Shown here: piece by piece, positions 1-9,000 of the stretch | How positions within the stretch are numbered: the first letter of the stretch is position 1 | How the letters are laid out: every line of letters begins with the position of its first letter | From: an uncultured Collinsella sp. | GTDB lineage: Bacteria > Actinomycetota > Coriobacteriia > Coriobacteriales > Coriobacteriaceae | NCBI GenBank assembly: GCA_900544225.1 | Contig: UQUD01000019.1 | Span: 1 to 23,325 of the forward strand | Direction: 5' to 3' | DNA: 23,325 nucleotides | Notes under the pieces: model-generated | The model's database searches: none | What the model was told of the DNA's origin: nothing | The model's input: the letters and a program-made list of their open reading frames with translations, nothing else | Translations under genes and position numbers: made by a program

Positions 1-462
1 AGCGGCGCCGCCCACGGTGAGCGGATCGCCGCCGGCGCGCATCACGGCCTCCTTCTGGTCCAGGATGCCGCACGCCTCCACGATGGCATCGATCACCGTC
101 TCGGGGCGAATGGCGCACCCGGGCGCGTACACGTCCACGGGAATCGCGCGGTCCACGCCGCCGATCACGTTGTAGGCATCGCGGAACACGCCGCCCGAAC
201 ACGCGCAGATACCGCAGGCCACCACGCACTTGGGCTCGAGCATCTGGTTGTAGATCTGGCGCACGACGGGCAGGTTCTGGGCATTGACCGACCCCGTCAC
301 CAAAAAGATATCCGCATGCTTGGGGTTGCCGGTGTTGACCACGCCAAAGCGCTCCGCATCGAACAGCGGCGTGAGCGAGGCCAGCACCTCGATATCGCAT
401 CCGTTGCAGCTCGAGCCGTCGTAATGAATAACCCACGGCGAGCGCGACATTTTATGATCCAT
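1..462 (-). CDS. NuoB/EchC-like iron-sulfur subunit of an energy-converting membrane complex (3' end beyond window)
   Basis: The small electron-transfer subunit that holds the iron-sulfur cluster next to the catalytic or quinone site in complex I and group 4 [NiFe] hydrogenases. The 154 codons in the window are open to the edge. Cluster ligands fit the family: Cys19 and Cys22 (SSCNGCDIEVL), Cys86 in ACGICACSGG, and Cys116 in YAPGC. The ATG at 462 has AGGAGG eight bases upstream; a second ATG at 450 is possible but less well placed. It starts 12 bases after the stop of the fused membrane subunit gene, so it is surely co-transcribed. The order NuoL-type, NuoH-type, NuoB-type matches echA-echB-echC. 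Because the large subunit is outside the window, I cannot tell a hydrogenase from a formate- or ferredoxin-linked relative, so no symbol is given. Confidence 0.88.
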   Translation of the reverse strand, partial: MDHKMSRSPWVIHYDGSSCNGCDIEVLASLTPLFDAERFGVVNTGNPKHADIFLVTGSVNAQNLPVVRQIYNQMLEPKCVVACGICACSGGVFRDAYNVIGGVDRAIPVDVYAPGCAIRPETVIDAIVEACGILDQKEAVMRAGGDPLTVGGAA

Positions 463-474
463 GGATGCCGCCTC

Positions 475-3357
475 CTAAATAAATACGTCGACGAGGATGG
501 GCATAAGGTTGAGCAGGCCAAACACCAGCGCCACGCCCCATCCGAGCTTAAAGCAGCTGCGCCAGGTGCTGCGGGCAAAGGTGTTGTCGATCAGCACCTC
601 GACAAAATACGTCGCAGCCATCACGACCAGGGCTACGACCCAGCTCACCGGGTTGTCCCAAACAAAGAACATGCCCACCCACATCAAAAACAGCACGGTC
701 TCGCACCAGTGCATAAGGGTCATCTTGGCCAGCGTGCCGCCGCTCATCTCGGTGGCGACGCCCTGGACGATCTCCTGATGCGCGTGATGTGAGTACGAAA
801 GGTCAAACGGCGACTTGCGCAGCTTGATGGTGAGCACCGCGAGCAGCGCGAGGAAAATGGGCGCGCTGTACACGATGATGGGGGCCGACTGCCCCGTCAC
901 GGCGATGGAATCGAAGCTATCGGTGGCAAGGTACAAGCCCACGCTCATCAGCAGAACGGCGGGCTCGTAGCTCATAACCTGCAGCAACTCACGATCGGCG
1001 CCGACCTGGGCAAACGGGCTTTGCGTCGAGGCGGACGCCAGCACCACAAAGATCGCGGCGAGCGTCACCATAAAGGCGCACAGCAGCGTGTTGGAGCCCG
1101 ACACAAAGATGCCGCCGCCCACCACGGTAAAGATGAGCGCACACGCCATGTAGGTATCGTCCATGGTGTTTACGCTGGCGGGGGCCTTGCGCAGCAGCTT
1201 GGCAACGTCGTAGAAGGGCTGCAGCAAGTGCGGGCCCACGCGGCCCTGCATGCGAGCCGAAAGCTTACGGTCAAGACCGTCAATCAGGCCGCCCACAAGC
1301 GGCGCCAGCAAGGCAAACGCCACGGTACCAATAAATATGCCCACGACGCCCGAGCCTTCGAAATACTTGCCGCGCAGCACCGAGGGCGCGCTCATGGCAA
1401 GTCTCTCGGGCCCAATCCACGCGCAACACAGCAGCGCAAACAAGATAATGCTGCAGCACACGACGCTACCCGCGGGGCCAATACGCTTCTCGCCAAGGGC
1501 GTCCTCCGAGTACCAATTGCGCTTTTCGGCCTTCACCTCGCGTCCCATCGAGCCGCGGAAATGGCGGTAATTGTCGGTTCCCACACCCGAAAGATATACG
1601 TTTACGTGCGGTTTGTTGCTCACGCGGAATGAAGTCAGCAGCACCACGGCGATAAACGCCACGATAACGACCATTAGATACATGGCGTCCTTGCCGATAA
1701 CGTACGGCACGCGGCCAAACACCATGGCCAAGTAAGGCGACACCAGGCCGCTCGAGATAACCGGGAACGCCACGCAGCACAGAATCAGCAGCGCGGCGAT
1801 GGTGTTGAGCGCCATCCATTCGGTCTTATGGACATTGACCTCAACGTTTTGAGCCGTGGGGTCGACGCCCGAAAGCTTGGCAAGCCACTTGCCCCAGAAG
1901 TAAAACGTCGCGGCCGAGCCAAAGGCCAGCACCATGATCATGAGCACGTTGCCGGTCTGCGCAAACGCCACCAGGGCGCCCCACTTGGACACGAGCATGC
2001 CAAACGGCGCCACAAACATGCCCATGATGCCCAGCATCATCAGACGCGTCAGGTGCGGCATGCGGCTGAACATACCGTCCATGTCCTCGATGTTGCGGCT
2101 GCCGATATGATGCTCGGCCGTGCCCACGCACAGGAACAGCAGCGACTTTGCCACTGTGTGGAACAGGATCAGGAAGATGGCCGCCCACACGGCCTCGGGT
2201 GCGCCGACACCCAAGCAGGCACTGATAAGACCCAGGTTGGAAATGGTGGAGTACGCGAGCACGCGTTTGGCGTTGCTCTGCGAGATGGCCATGAGGGCAG
2301 CGAGCAAAAACGTGATGGCACCCACACTCGTGACCATAAAGCCGGTCACGGGATAGATGGCATAGAGCGGGCTCAGCTTGACCATCAGGAACACGCCGGC
2401 TTTGACCATGGTTGACGAGTGCAGCAGGGCGCTCGTGGGAGTGGGTGCAACCATAGCACCGAGCAGCCAGGTATGGAACGGCATCTGCGCGGCCTTGGTA
2501 AGGGCGGCGAGCGACAGCAGAACGACCGGCATCACCAGCAGCGCGGACTGCGCGGTACCGGCGCCGGAAAGCTCGATCATGCCCGAGATGGTCAGCGGCA
2601 TGCCGTTAACGTGCAGGTACATGAGTCCGGCCAAAAACGCGATACCGCCCAGCATGTTGAGGATGATCTGGGTAAAGGCGTTCTTGATGGCCTCGGGCGT
2701 GCGCGTGTAGCCAATCATAAGGAACGAGCACACGGTGGTGATTTCCCAGCCGCAGAACAGCCACTCGAGGTTGTCGCTCGTCACGATGACGAACATGGCT
2801 GAGAGGAACAGGAACATAAGCGCCAGGAACTGCGGGCGACGGTCGGGCGCGGTCTGCCCGCGCAGCGCAGCCTCGTGCTCATCGTGCGCTTGGAAGTCCT
2901 TCATGTAGCCCAAGGCATACACGCAGATTAGGCTGCCGACAATGCCAACGGCGAGGACCATGATCACGCTCATGTAGTCCAGGTAGAGCGGCGTTGCGGT
3001 GACGGCCTCGGCCACGGGCAGCGTCATGGCTGCAAAGGCGAGCGAGCCCACCAGCTGAACTATGCCGAGCACCGTGGTGAGCGCGTTCCTGTATTTGTAC
3101 GCGTTGTACAGGATGACGGCGCACAGGATGACATCGATGGCGGAGCTGATGATCGAGAGCACATGCGAGGCTCCGGGGGCGACCTCAAAGCTCTGCGGGC
3201 CCGTGCCAAAAAACATGACGGCGACTACAACTGTCACCGCCATAATGATGCCGGAACCTATGAGCCCCACCGCATCGCGGGCGCGGTCACCGCGCGCGAA
3301 CAGCATACCCAGCGCCGGTACCAGCGGAAACAGGGTAAGGAAATACAGTAGCGTCAT
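475..3357 (-). CDS. Fused EchA-EchB-like membrane subunit (antiporter-like NuoL domain + NuoH domain)
   Basis: A 960-residue polytopic membrane protein joining two subunits that are normally separate. Residues about 1-600 are a proton-conducting NuoL/MrpA/EchA-type domain: the conserved Glu is at 205 (CGWEITTVCSF), Lys288 lies in LTKAAQMPFHTWL, and His313 and Lys319 in LLHSSTMVKAG. Residues about 665-960 are a NuoH/EchB domain with ARMQGRVGP (701-709), an acidic loop with Glu790 and Glu798, and SPFDLSYSHHAHQEIVQG (849-866), the form typical of group 4 hydrogenases rather than complex I. A stretch with one more helix (about 630-650) links them. It should pump ions and anchor the peripheral arm. 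The ATG is preceded by GGGGGAG with a seven-base gap. No frameshift or internal stop is present. It is probably the first gene of the operon. The fusion is what I see; energy coupling is inferred from the family. Confidence 0.9.
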   Translation of the reverse strand: MTLLYFLTLFPLVPALGMLFARGDRARDAVGLIGSGIIMAVTVVVAVMFFGTGPQSFEVAPGASHVLSIISSAIDVILCAVILYNAYKYRNALTTVLGIVQLVGSLAFAAMTLPVAEAVTATPLYLDYMSVIMVLAVGIVGSLICVYALGYMKDFQAHDEHEAALRGQTAPDRRPQFLALMFLFLSAMFVIVTSDNLEWLFCGWEITTVCSFLMIGYTRTPEAIKNAFTQIILNMLGGIAFLAGLMYLHVNGMPLTISGMIELSGAGTAQSALLVMPVVLLSLAALTKAAQMPFHTWLLGAMVAPTPTSALLHSSTMVKAGVFLMVKLSPLYAIYPVTGFMVTSVGAITFLLAALMAISQSNAKRVLAYSTISNLGLISACLGVGAPEAVWAAIFLILFHTVAKSLLFLCVGTAEHHIGSRNIEDMDGMFSRMPHLTRLMMLGIMGMFVAPFGMLVSKWGALVAFAQTGNVLMIMVLAFGSAATFYFWGKWLAKLSGVDPTAQNVEVNVHKTEWMALNTIAALLILCCVAFPVISSGLVSPYLAMVFGRVPYVIGKDAMYLMVVIVAFIAVVLLTSFRVSNKPHVNVYLSGVGTDNYRHFRGSMGREVKAEKRNWYSEDALGEKRIGPAGSVVCCSIILFALLCCAWIGPERLAMSAPSVLRGKYFEGSGVVGIFIGTVAFALLAPLVGGLIDGLDRKLSARMQGRVGPHLLQPFYDVAKLLRKAPASVNTMDDTYMACALIFTVVGGGIFVSGSNTLLCAFMVTLAAIFVVLASASTQSPFAQVGADRELLQVMSYEPAVLLMSVGLYLATDSFDSIAVTGQSAPIIVYSAPIFLALLAVLTIKLRKSPFDLSYSHHAHQEIVQGVATEMSGGTLAKMTLMHWCETVLFLMWVGMFFVWDNPVSWVVALVVMAATYFVEVLIDNTFARSTWRSCFKLGWGVALVFGLLNLMPILVDVFI

Positions 3358-3605
3358 ACCATCACTCCCCCATGCAAAAACGCTGCAATTGTTTAACGTT
3401 ATAGCTCAATTGAGGAGTAGCAGCAGCGGGTTTTCGGTCAACTGGGGAGTTTTAGGCGTACGGGGTAAGGAGTCTGTCCGCATTGGAGTAGAGGGGTGAC
3501 GCTCCCTTACCGCAGCGGCAGGCGCGCGGGCCACTGTGCGCGGTTTATTGGCCACGTTGGAAGATGTCCCGATAGGCTCGCGGCAGTCCGAAAAGTTGGC
3601 GCGGC
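3358..3605. other. Intergenic region upstream of the membrane-complex operon
   Basis: No gene is supported here. It should hold the minus-strand promoter of the fused EchA-EchB gene. A TATAAC hexamer (minus, 3398-3403) and a TTGACC (minus, 3436-3441) are present, but they are 32 bases apart, so I do not call a promoter. A TCAATTGA palindrome and a weak inverted pair (GGTAAGG 3464-3470, CCTTACC 3505-3511, 34 bases apart) are also seen. Confidence 0.4.
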
Positions 3606-3631
3606 AAGAAAAATGCGCCCCTGTGGGCGCA
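3606..3631 (-). terminator. Rho-independent terminator of the HTH gene
   Basis: On the minus strand a perfect 7-bp stem (TGCGCCC with GGGCGCA, plus positions 3614-3620 and 3625-3631) with a 4-base loop is followed by TTTTTCTT. It begins 12 bases after the stop codon of the HTH gene. Confidence 0.85.
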
Positions 3632-3643
3632 CCATCCCGTTCG

Positions 3644-4048
3644 CTATTCCGCCTTTTTAACGCGCGGCTTGCGGCCGCGCGGCTTATCGACCAGCGCGGA
3701 CTCACCGCTCTCGCGATACTGGCGGCACCAAGCCTTGACTGAAGACTCGCTGGGAATCTTGTGCTTGATCATTGCCTCGCGAACCGTCAGGCCGTTTTCC
3801 AAACGGTCCTTAACCACGGCGAGCTTTACGTCGTACGAATAGGTGTGATGACGAGCGCCCGCATTGAGCACGGCGTCGGCACCGCCCACGGCATATGCGC
3901 GGGCCCACTGACGAGCCGTGGCCTGGGGAATGCCAAGCTTTGCAGCGAGGGCGCGGTGACCGACCCCCTCTTGGAGGATCTCGACGGCGCGCTGCCTAAC
4001 CTCGGGCGCATGCGTGCGGGTCCTAGTTGCTTCCGACATACCTGCCAC
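3644..4048 (-). CDS. Double helix-turn-helix protein, IS3/IS150 OrfA-type, standing alone
   Basis: A 134-residue basic DNA-binding protein with two successive helix-turn-helix segments: residues about 15-60 (GVGHRALAAKLGIPQATARQW) and about 70-120 (GLTVREAMIKHKIPSESSVKAW). It ends in a basic tail (DKPRGRKPRVKKAE). The layout is that of the N-terminal part of OrfA from IS3/IS150-family transposases. The leucine-zipper segment that normally follows is missing, and there is no OrfB in either neighbour. A good terminator lies just downstream, so this is an intact stand-alone gene rather than an obviously interrupted element. It may be a remnant or a domesticated regulator. The frame opens with GTG at 4048, with AAGG seven bases upstream; the ATG at 4039 is an alternative start with a poorer ribosome site. 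Confidence 0.7.
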   Translation of the reverse strand: MAGMSEATRTRTHAPEVRQRAVEILQEGVGHRALAAKLGIPQATARQWARAYAVGGADAVLNAGARHHTYSYDVKLAVVKDRLENGLTVREAMIKHKIPSESSVKAWCRQYRESGESALVDKPRGRKPRVKKAE

Positions 4049-4312
4049 TTCTTAGCCTTAACCGTTAATCTGCTTTCTTACGTGCTTGTTAGATAGTAGC
4101 ATTTTGCTGTTCCCGCGTAACAGTTAATTGAAAATCGCAACGGCGGCATCTGGGTATTTGCCATTCATTTGCAACAGTTCTTTAGGTTTTATTTACGCAG
4201 CTAGTTGGCTCGCGGCTCATTGACGGTGTTTTACCAACCAGATTGGTATCTTTTTGTTTGGCTGGTATGGTTTGTGCAATTATTAACCCCTCGTCAGTCC
4301 GCACCTAACATG
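4049..4312. other. AT-rich intergenic region upstream of the HTH gene
   Basis: No gene is supported. The stretch is visibly more AT-rich than its surroundings. It contains an inverted repeat TACCAA-N5-TTGGTA (4232-4248) followed by TCTTTTTG, which could be an operator or a weak plus-strand terminator. A second, related word, TTGGCTGGTATGG, follows at once. A 5-bp inverted repeat CTGTT-N7-AACAG lies closer to the HTH gene (about 4107-4123). An upstream promoter for the HTH gene is likely here, but I cannot place it with confidence. Confidence 0.4.
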
Positions 4313-4313
4313 T

Positions 4314-4407
4314 CAGCTTTCCACTTGCTTCCCAACTTTCCACTTAACTTTCCAGCTTTCCACCTTAAGTGGTAAGTTAAGTGGAAAGCTGGAAAGAAGT
4401 TGGGAGA
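4314..4407. repeat. Palindromic repeat element, copy A (downstream of the AlbA_2 gene)
   Basis: Built from the heptamer CTTTCCA / TGGAAAG, six copies in both orientations. The centre is a perfect 16-bp inverted repeat, CTTTCCAGCTTTCCAC (4348-4363) with its complement at 4381-4396, around a 17-base loop. Positions 4336-4396 match 5944-6004 at 60 of 61 bases. It sits 25 bases beyond the stop codon of the AlbA_2 gene. The gene-side end (GTTGGGAG) mirrors the gene-side end of copy B. There is no T-run, so it is not a standard terminator. Confidence 0.9.
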
Positions 4408-4431
4408 CCGAAGCATGGGCGACGGACAGCC

Positions 4432-5901
4432 CTACTTCGCGAGTCGATACCGTTGTCGCGGGCTGCGCGGAGGCTCCATCGCCTCAATCTTGCCCGCACC
4501 AATCAAGCCTTTTATGTGGTTGGAAACGGCGCTCCTGCTCAAACCCGAAGCGTCGGTGAGCTCCTTGGTCGAGGCCGAAGAATGTGTTGCCAGGTAATCC
4601 AAGATTGCCTCGTCCACATGCCCCACAGACGTCACCTGTTCCGCCCGCATTATCTTTCGCTTATCGAACGTCAACGAAAAAGAAACTGTCGAGTTCTTTG
4701 GTTCGGGCGGCAACATGTTTGCCCGCTCGAGCTGCTCGCCTATCTCCTGATAACCAGTGCCGCGATTTTCGACCACGTAGCCACCGTCTGGGTACGGCGT
4801 GGTCTCGAGGATATTTGAAAGGAACTGGTTTCTGGATGACGAAACCCCAGAAACTCCCAGCGAATCGATCGTTACGTCGCCGTACAGCCCGCCGGGATTG
4901 AGAATCTCGACGCGGTCGATATACAAGTTGACCTGCACTTGTGAGCCGCGCGCGGCGGAAGAGTAGTCGCGGTGCATGAGCGCGTTCGCCACCGCCTCGC
5001 GCAGCGCCACGGGCGGATAATCGGGCACATCTTTCCGGAACGCGCCCTCGATAACCGCTGCGTTTCGGGTGTTTCTCGCAACGGCGGCAAGCACGTCCTC
5101 AATCATGAAAGGGATCGGACCCAAAATGGTCTGAGAATCCACAAAACGCTTGTTATCACTTACTCGCTGCGTTTTTGTGGTCCCGGGGTACGCCGTAAAG
5201 GTCACATTGAGACGTGGGAAGAACTTTTGCGGAAACCGTCCCATCGCGACAATTGCAGCAAGCGTCGGCACGATTGCGTCGTCCACCCTTTTGGTCACAT
5301 GCAGGTCAAGGAGAATCTCATCGTCGCTTCTGGTGCCCAAAAGCCTAGGGTGTAGCTCGCGCTGGCGTTTTATAAACCCTTGCAAAAGATCGGCGTCAAG
5401 GTCATCGAGCGTGGCGCCTTCGACCGGCTCGTCGTCGTATGTAGGCTGAACATGCTCCTCCATAAAGCGATCGATTTCGTAGGGAGTCATGCGCCGGTCG
5501 CCGTCGCCCGTACGGATAAAGGACGAATCGTACATTCCGCGTGCCGCAATATAGCAGGGTTTATCGCGTGGATGCATTTCTTTGATGCGCGCGCAAAGCA
5601 CCAGCTTACCCTCGAAGGGGAGCACTTGGATATCCGGCCTCACAACGGGCGTCAGCTTTTCACATGCAGAAGAGAGGGCGTCTTGCATCTTGCGGGCATC
5701 AAAACCCTCGACGGGCATAAACCCGTTCTTTTCAGAAATGCCGAGGATGATAAAGCCGCCCTGCGCGTTGGAAAATGCCGAAAGCGTCTCGACGATGCTT
5801 TTGGGGAGCGCGCCCTTGGCTTCTTTTACTTCGTACTGCTGGGTGTCGTTTCCTATTGCCCGCAGATGATGGATAACCTGCGCCAACCACTCCTCATTCA
5901 T
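4432..5901 (-). CDS. AlbA_2-domain, GHKL-like ATP-binding protein with C-terminal HTH
   Basis: A 489-residue protein of the widespread family once annotated as putative transcriptional regulator or RecG-like ATP-binding protein. Residues about 15-135 form an AlbA_2 (Schlafen/AAA_4-type) domain with VKEAKG (25-30) and the hallmark SAFSNAQGGFIILGIS (41-56). Residues about 290-410 form a GHKL-ATPase-like fold with ALREAVANALMHRDY (299-313) and VEILNPGGL (331-339). Residues about 428-475 are a winged HTH (STKELTDASGLSRSAVSNHIKGL). The frame is open back to a GTG at 5931, but that part is translated repeat DNA. The ATG at 5901 has GGGAGG six bases upstream and gives the expected N-terminus. The 5' end, including the ribosome site, abuts repeat copy B; copy A lies just past the stop. 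The target of regulation or binding is unknown. Genes of this family are sometimes found in defence or mobile contexts, but nothing here proves that. Confidence 0.85.
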   Translation of the reverse strand: MNEEWLAQVIHHLRAIGNDTQQYEVKEAKGALPKSIVETLSAFSNAQGGFIILGISEKNGFMPVEGFDARKMQDALSSACEKLTPVVRPDIQVLPFEGKLVLCARIKEMHPRDKPCYIAARGMYDSSFIRTGDGDRRMTPYEIDRFMEEHVQPTYDDEPVEGATLDDLDADLLQGFIKRQRELHPRLLGTRSDDEILLDLHVTKRVDDAIVPTLAAIVAMGRFPQKFFPRLNVTFTAYPGTTKTQRVSDNKRFVDSQTILGPIPFMIEDVLAAVARNTRNAAVIEGAFRKDVPDYPPVALREAVANALMHRDYSSAARGSQVQVNLYIDRVEILNPGGLYGDVTIDSLGVSGVSSSRNQFLSNILETTPYPDGGYVVENRGTGYQEIGEQLERANMLPPEPKNSTVSFSLTFDKRKIMRAEQVTSVGHVDEAILDYLATHSSASTKELTDASGLSRSAVSNHIKGLIGAGKIEAMEPPRSPRQRYRLAK

Positions 5902-5907
5902 GCCGAA

Positions 5908-6020
5908 CCTCCCAACTTTCCAACTTTCCACCTAACTTACCAGCTTTCCACTTAACTTTCCAGCTTTCCACCTTGAGTGGTAAGTTAAGTGGAAAGCTGG
6001 AAAGTTGGTGGAGAGCTGGG
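5908..6020. repeat. Palindromic repeat element, copy B (upstream of the AlbA_2 gene)
   Basis: Same design as copy A: seven CTTTCCA / TGGAAAG heptamers in both orientations, and the same perfect 16-bp inverted repeat (5956-5971 and 5989-6004) with a 17-base loop that differs from copy A at one base. The gene-side end, read on minus, has tandem TGGAAAGT units running directly into GGGAGG, the ribosome site of the AlbA_2 gene. It must therefore lie in the promoter or 5' untranslated region of that gene. Confidence 0.9.
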
Positions 6021-6042
6021 GCAGCAGTAGGCCAAGCGAACA

Positions 6043-6075
6043 AGAAAAAGGGCGGCAACCGGGTGGTTGCCGCCC
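6043..6075 (-). terminator. Rho-independent terminator of the surface-protein operon
   Basis: On minus, a perfect 11-bp GC-rich stem (GGGCGGCAACC with GGTTGCCGCCC, plus 6050-6060 and 6065-6075), a 4-base loop, then TTTTTCT. It lies 10 bases after the stop of the giant surface gene. Confidence 0.93.
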
Positions 6076-6084
6076 CTCGCGTAG

Positions 6085-9000
6085 CTAGTTGGTTTTCGTC
6101 TCGTGCCGAATGCCCTCGGTGTTGATGCGCGCTAGCGTGTACGTCACGTAGTCGGAGTGCGAATAGCCATCAAGGTTGCTAACGTTGACCGGTGTGTCGT
6201 CGACAACGTTGCCGGTCATAATATTGGCCGTAAGCACCAAGCGGTAGTTTGCGTAAGTTTGGTTCTCACCCTCAACATTCGTATTCACTTTAACGCGGAA
6301 GGCATGCTTAAAGGCAAGGCTGTTGCCGTCGCGCGTGAGGAACGCGCCGTTGGTCTTGGTGTCGGTGAACACATAGCTGTTGCCGTCGGCGGATGCCGCA
6401 CCCGTGCCTAGGTAATCGCTGCCGAGCACCGTAATGTAGTTCGAGATATCGCCGACCGGAGCATAGCCGCCATTATCTTGCCGCTGCTCCAGGCTCAGCG
6501 TGTAGGTCACCGTGCTTGCGGCGTCGATCTTAGCCTCGGCGCCCGTGAGCTTGCTCAGGTCGTAGGTACCCACCAGAGCGATCTCGCCGTCAGCGGACTT
6601 GAGGTCATCGATGTTGATGCCCAACTGGGATTTCTTAGACGCCTCGAGCGCGATGGTCGATGAGCCCACATCCATACGGTAGTAGCCGGCGCCGCCATCG
6701 TTGTATGCCGAGTTGCTACTGGTGCTGAGCGTGTCGGCATGCGTGGAAAGGTACGCGCGGTAGTTGGGTTTGGTGTAGCGGTCGGTGCCGCTGTTCTGCG
6801 AGGCCACGATACCCGCCTGGCAGGCAGGCTCCGTCATGGTGAGCGCGGCCCTCATGGTAACGGTGAAGGCGTTGACATGGTTCTTGGCGATCTCGCGCAG
6901 GCCCGACATGTCGATGGGATTACCCTCAGCATCGGCAAGCACCAGTGACATGTCGCCACCGTTCGCAGTCCAACTAAGGCCCGACACCACTGGGGTCTCC
7001 TTCGTGCCGGCCAGACTCCAACCCGACCCGCCCCAGGTGTAGTAGTTATCACCCACCTTAACGTAGAACTCATACGTGCCCTGCGTGCCCGTGGGGTATC
7101 CTACCGAGCCCGCGATGACGCCATCGTGATAGGTGACAAGCGACGAATCGAGCTGATAATACAGCGCGTCAGAGCTCGTGTATTGCTGGCTCGAGTCAAA
7201 CGTCACGGTGTCGCTCACGTTCATGGAAAGCGAATAGGTGGCTTCCTTGAGCTCCATCCGGCTGATGCTGTCCCTGTTGTCGACGAGGTTACGCTTGTTG
7301 TCAACGAGGCTGTGCGTGTAGTTTGATGCCACGCTATAGGTCGAGGGCGTATTCTGGTGCCCATCCTCGGCAGCCTTGCCGTCGGCTGCTTTCTTGCCTC
7401 GCAGCAGGTAGTTGATGTGCTCGTTGAGGCTCGTGTCCACCGTGGTGGCGGTGTAGCCGTTGACGCCCACGGACCCCGCCGGCGTGCGCACCACCAAGTA
7501 GAAGTTTTCGCTCTTGGGCTCTTCCTTATCAACGGAGAGGGTATAGAACGTGCCCGTCGCGTCGGAAGAAGTGCGCGCGCGGTAGTACGCGCCATCGACC
7601 TTGGCGCCAGCCATCTTCGCGAGTTCGGCCTGGCTCTTGTCCTTGACCTCGTCATCGGCGAGCTTGACCCAAGCGCCGTCCTTGTCCTCCTTGGCCTCAT
7701 CGGCCTTCACGCCCACGATTTCGCTCAGCCACGGTTCGGTGTAGTAAGCCTTGTTGCCAGCGTCCACAAACTCGGTGAGCCTGACTGACGTCGCGCCGCC
7801 CGTGCCCACCGTGTAGTGATATTCGCGGCTGTTGTTGGCCGTGTCCACGAGTGTGAGCTGTGTACCCTCGGGCAGCGTGGCACCGAAGGTAATGCTCTTG
7901 TTGAGCGGACCCATAGAGCCGCCGGCTTCGAGCAGCGTGTTCCAGCCGTAATCGACCGGCTTGCCCCGAGCGCTGCCATAGGTCCAGGTAAGGTAGCCGG
8001 TCATGGTGTCGCCGCTGCTCACAAGTACGTGCTTGTCGTATTTTGTCGCATAGTCGGCAGCCTTGAAGTTCGCACCTTCGGAGTAGGTGGCGGTAAAGTC
8101 GATCTCGAGCATGCGCTTGACGATGATGGGTACCTGTACACGGTAGCTCTGGCCGGCCTCGCTAAAGGTGACCGTAAGCAGCGTGAAGCGCCCCTGCTCA
8201 TTGTCCCAGTCGGTGCTCGCGCGGAATGCCATAGAGCTCGTGCCATTGTTGAGCACCTTGAGCGTGGGCGCTTGCGAGGCGGCTACGTCCTTGACGAAGG
8301 TGCCGTTATCGGCGAGCGAGAAGACCTCGGCGGTGGCGGTCACATGCGCGGTGCTGCCGTTGAGGCGGCGGGCATCGGAGAAGCCGCCATTGGTCACGAT
8401 GTTCAGGTAGCTCTCCACCGTCGTGGTATCGTTGCCCGGAATCACGAGCACGGGGAAGTCAGTTTTGGCCTTCTTGTCCGAAGTAATGTTGTTAGCGTTA
8501 TAGGTGCTACGCGAGCTGTCCGCGCTATAGGTGCTCGTGTTTTGGTATGCGCCGGCATCATTGATGCCGGCGATGTTGGTGTAGGTGTAGCGGCCGGGAA
8601 CGCGGGCACCCGCTTGGCTTTGGATGGTCGTCGCGGTGTCAATGGCGGCGCCGTCGCCAAACAGGTAGCGGTCGGTGGTGTCGCCGTCGGAGGCACGCAC
8701 CGCCAGCGTGCTCACGGGCCTCGTGGTCACGTACGGACTCGTTGCCGTGGTAGCAGTATCGCCTGCGCCGTAAAGCGTTTTGTTCTCGTTGGGCGCGGCA
8801 GCCGTGCCGTTGTAGTCGCCGAAGGCAATATAAGTTTTCTCGTTAACAGCAGCCGTATTCGTATTGGTCGTGTAAACCATCGGCGGCAGGTCGCTCGTGG
8901 TCTTGCCACTACCGGGCTTTACTTCCACGCCCGCTGCGGAAAGGCTGTACTTACCATCCCCCGTGTCAACCTCGCCCAAGAGTACGCCCTGGGTTTTGCC

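Noticed and set aside
316..792. A 158-codon plus frame across the junction of the two Ech-like genes
   Set aside because: Mirror of two conserved coding regions; no domain and wrong strand for the operon.
3406..3705. A 99-codon minus frame overlapping the HTH gene end
   Set aside because: It runs through the HTH gene in another frame and through the terminator; no ribosome site or domain.
4117..4126. GTAACAGTTA shared between the HTH upstream region and the 22.3-kb array
   Set aside because: It is a single 10-base match without the rest of the 17-mer consensus or a paired copy; chance is enough to explain it.
5902..5931. GTG start ten codons upstream for the AlbA_2 protein
   Set aside because: Those codons are translated repeat element, and the ATG at 5901 has a well-spaced GGGAGG.
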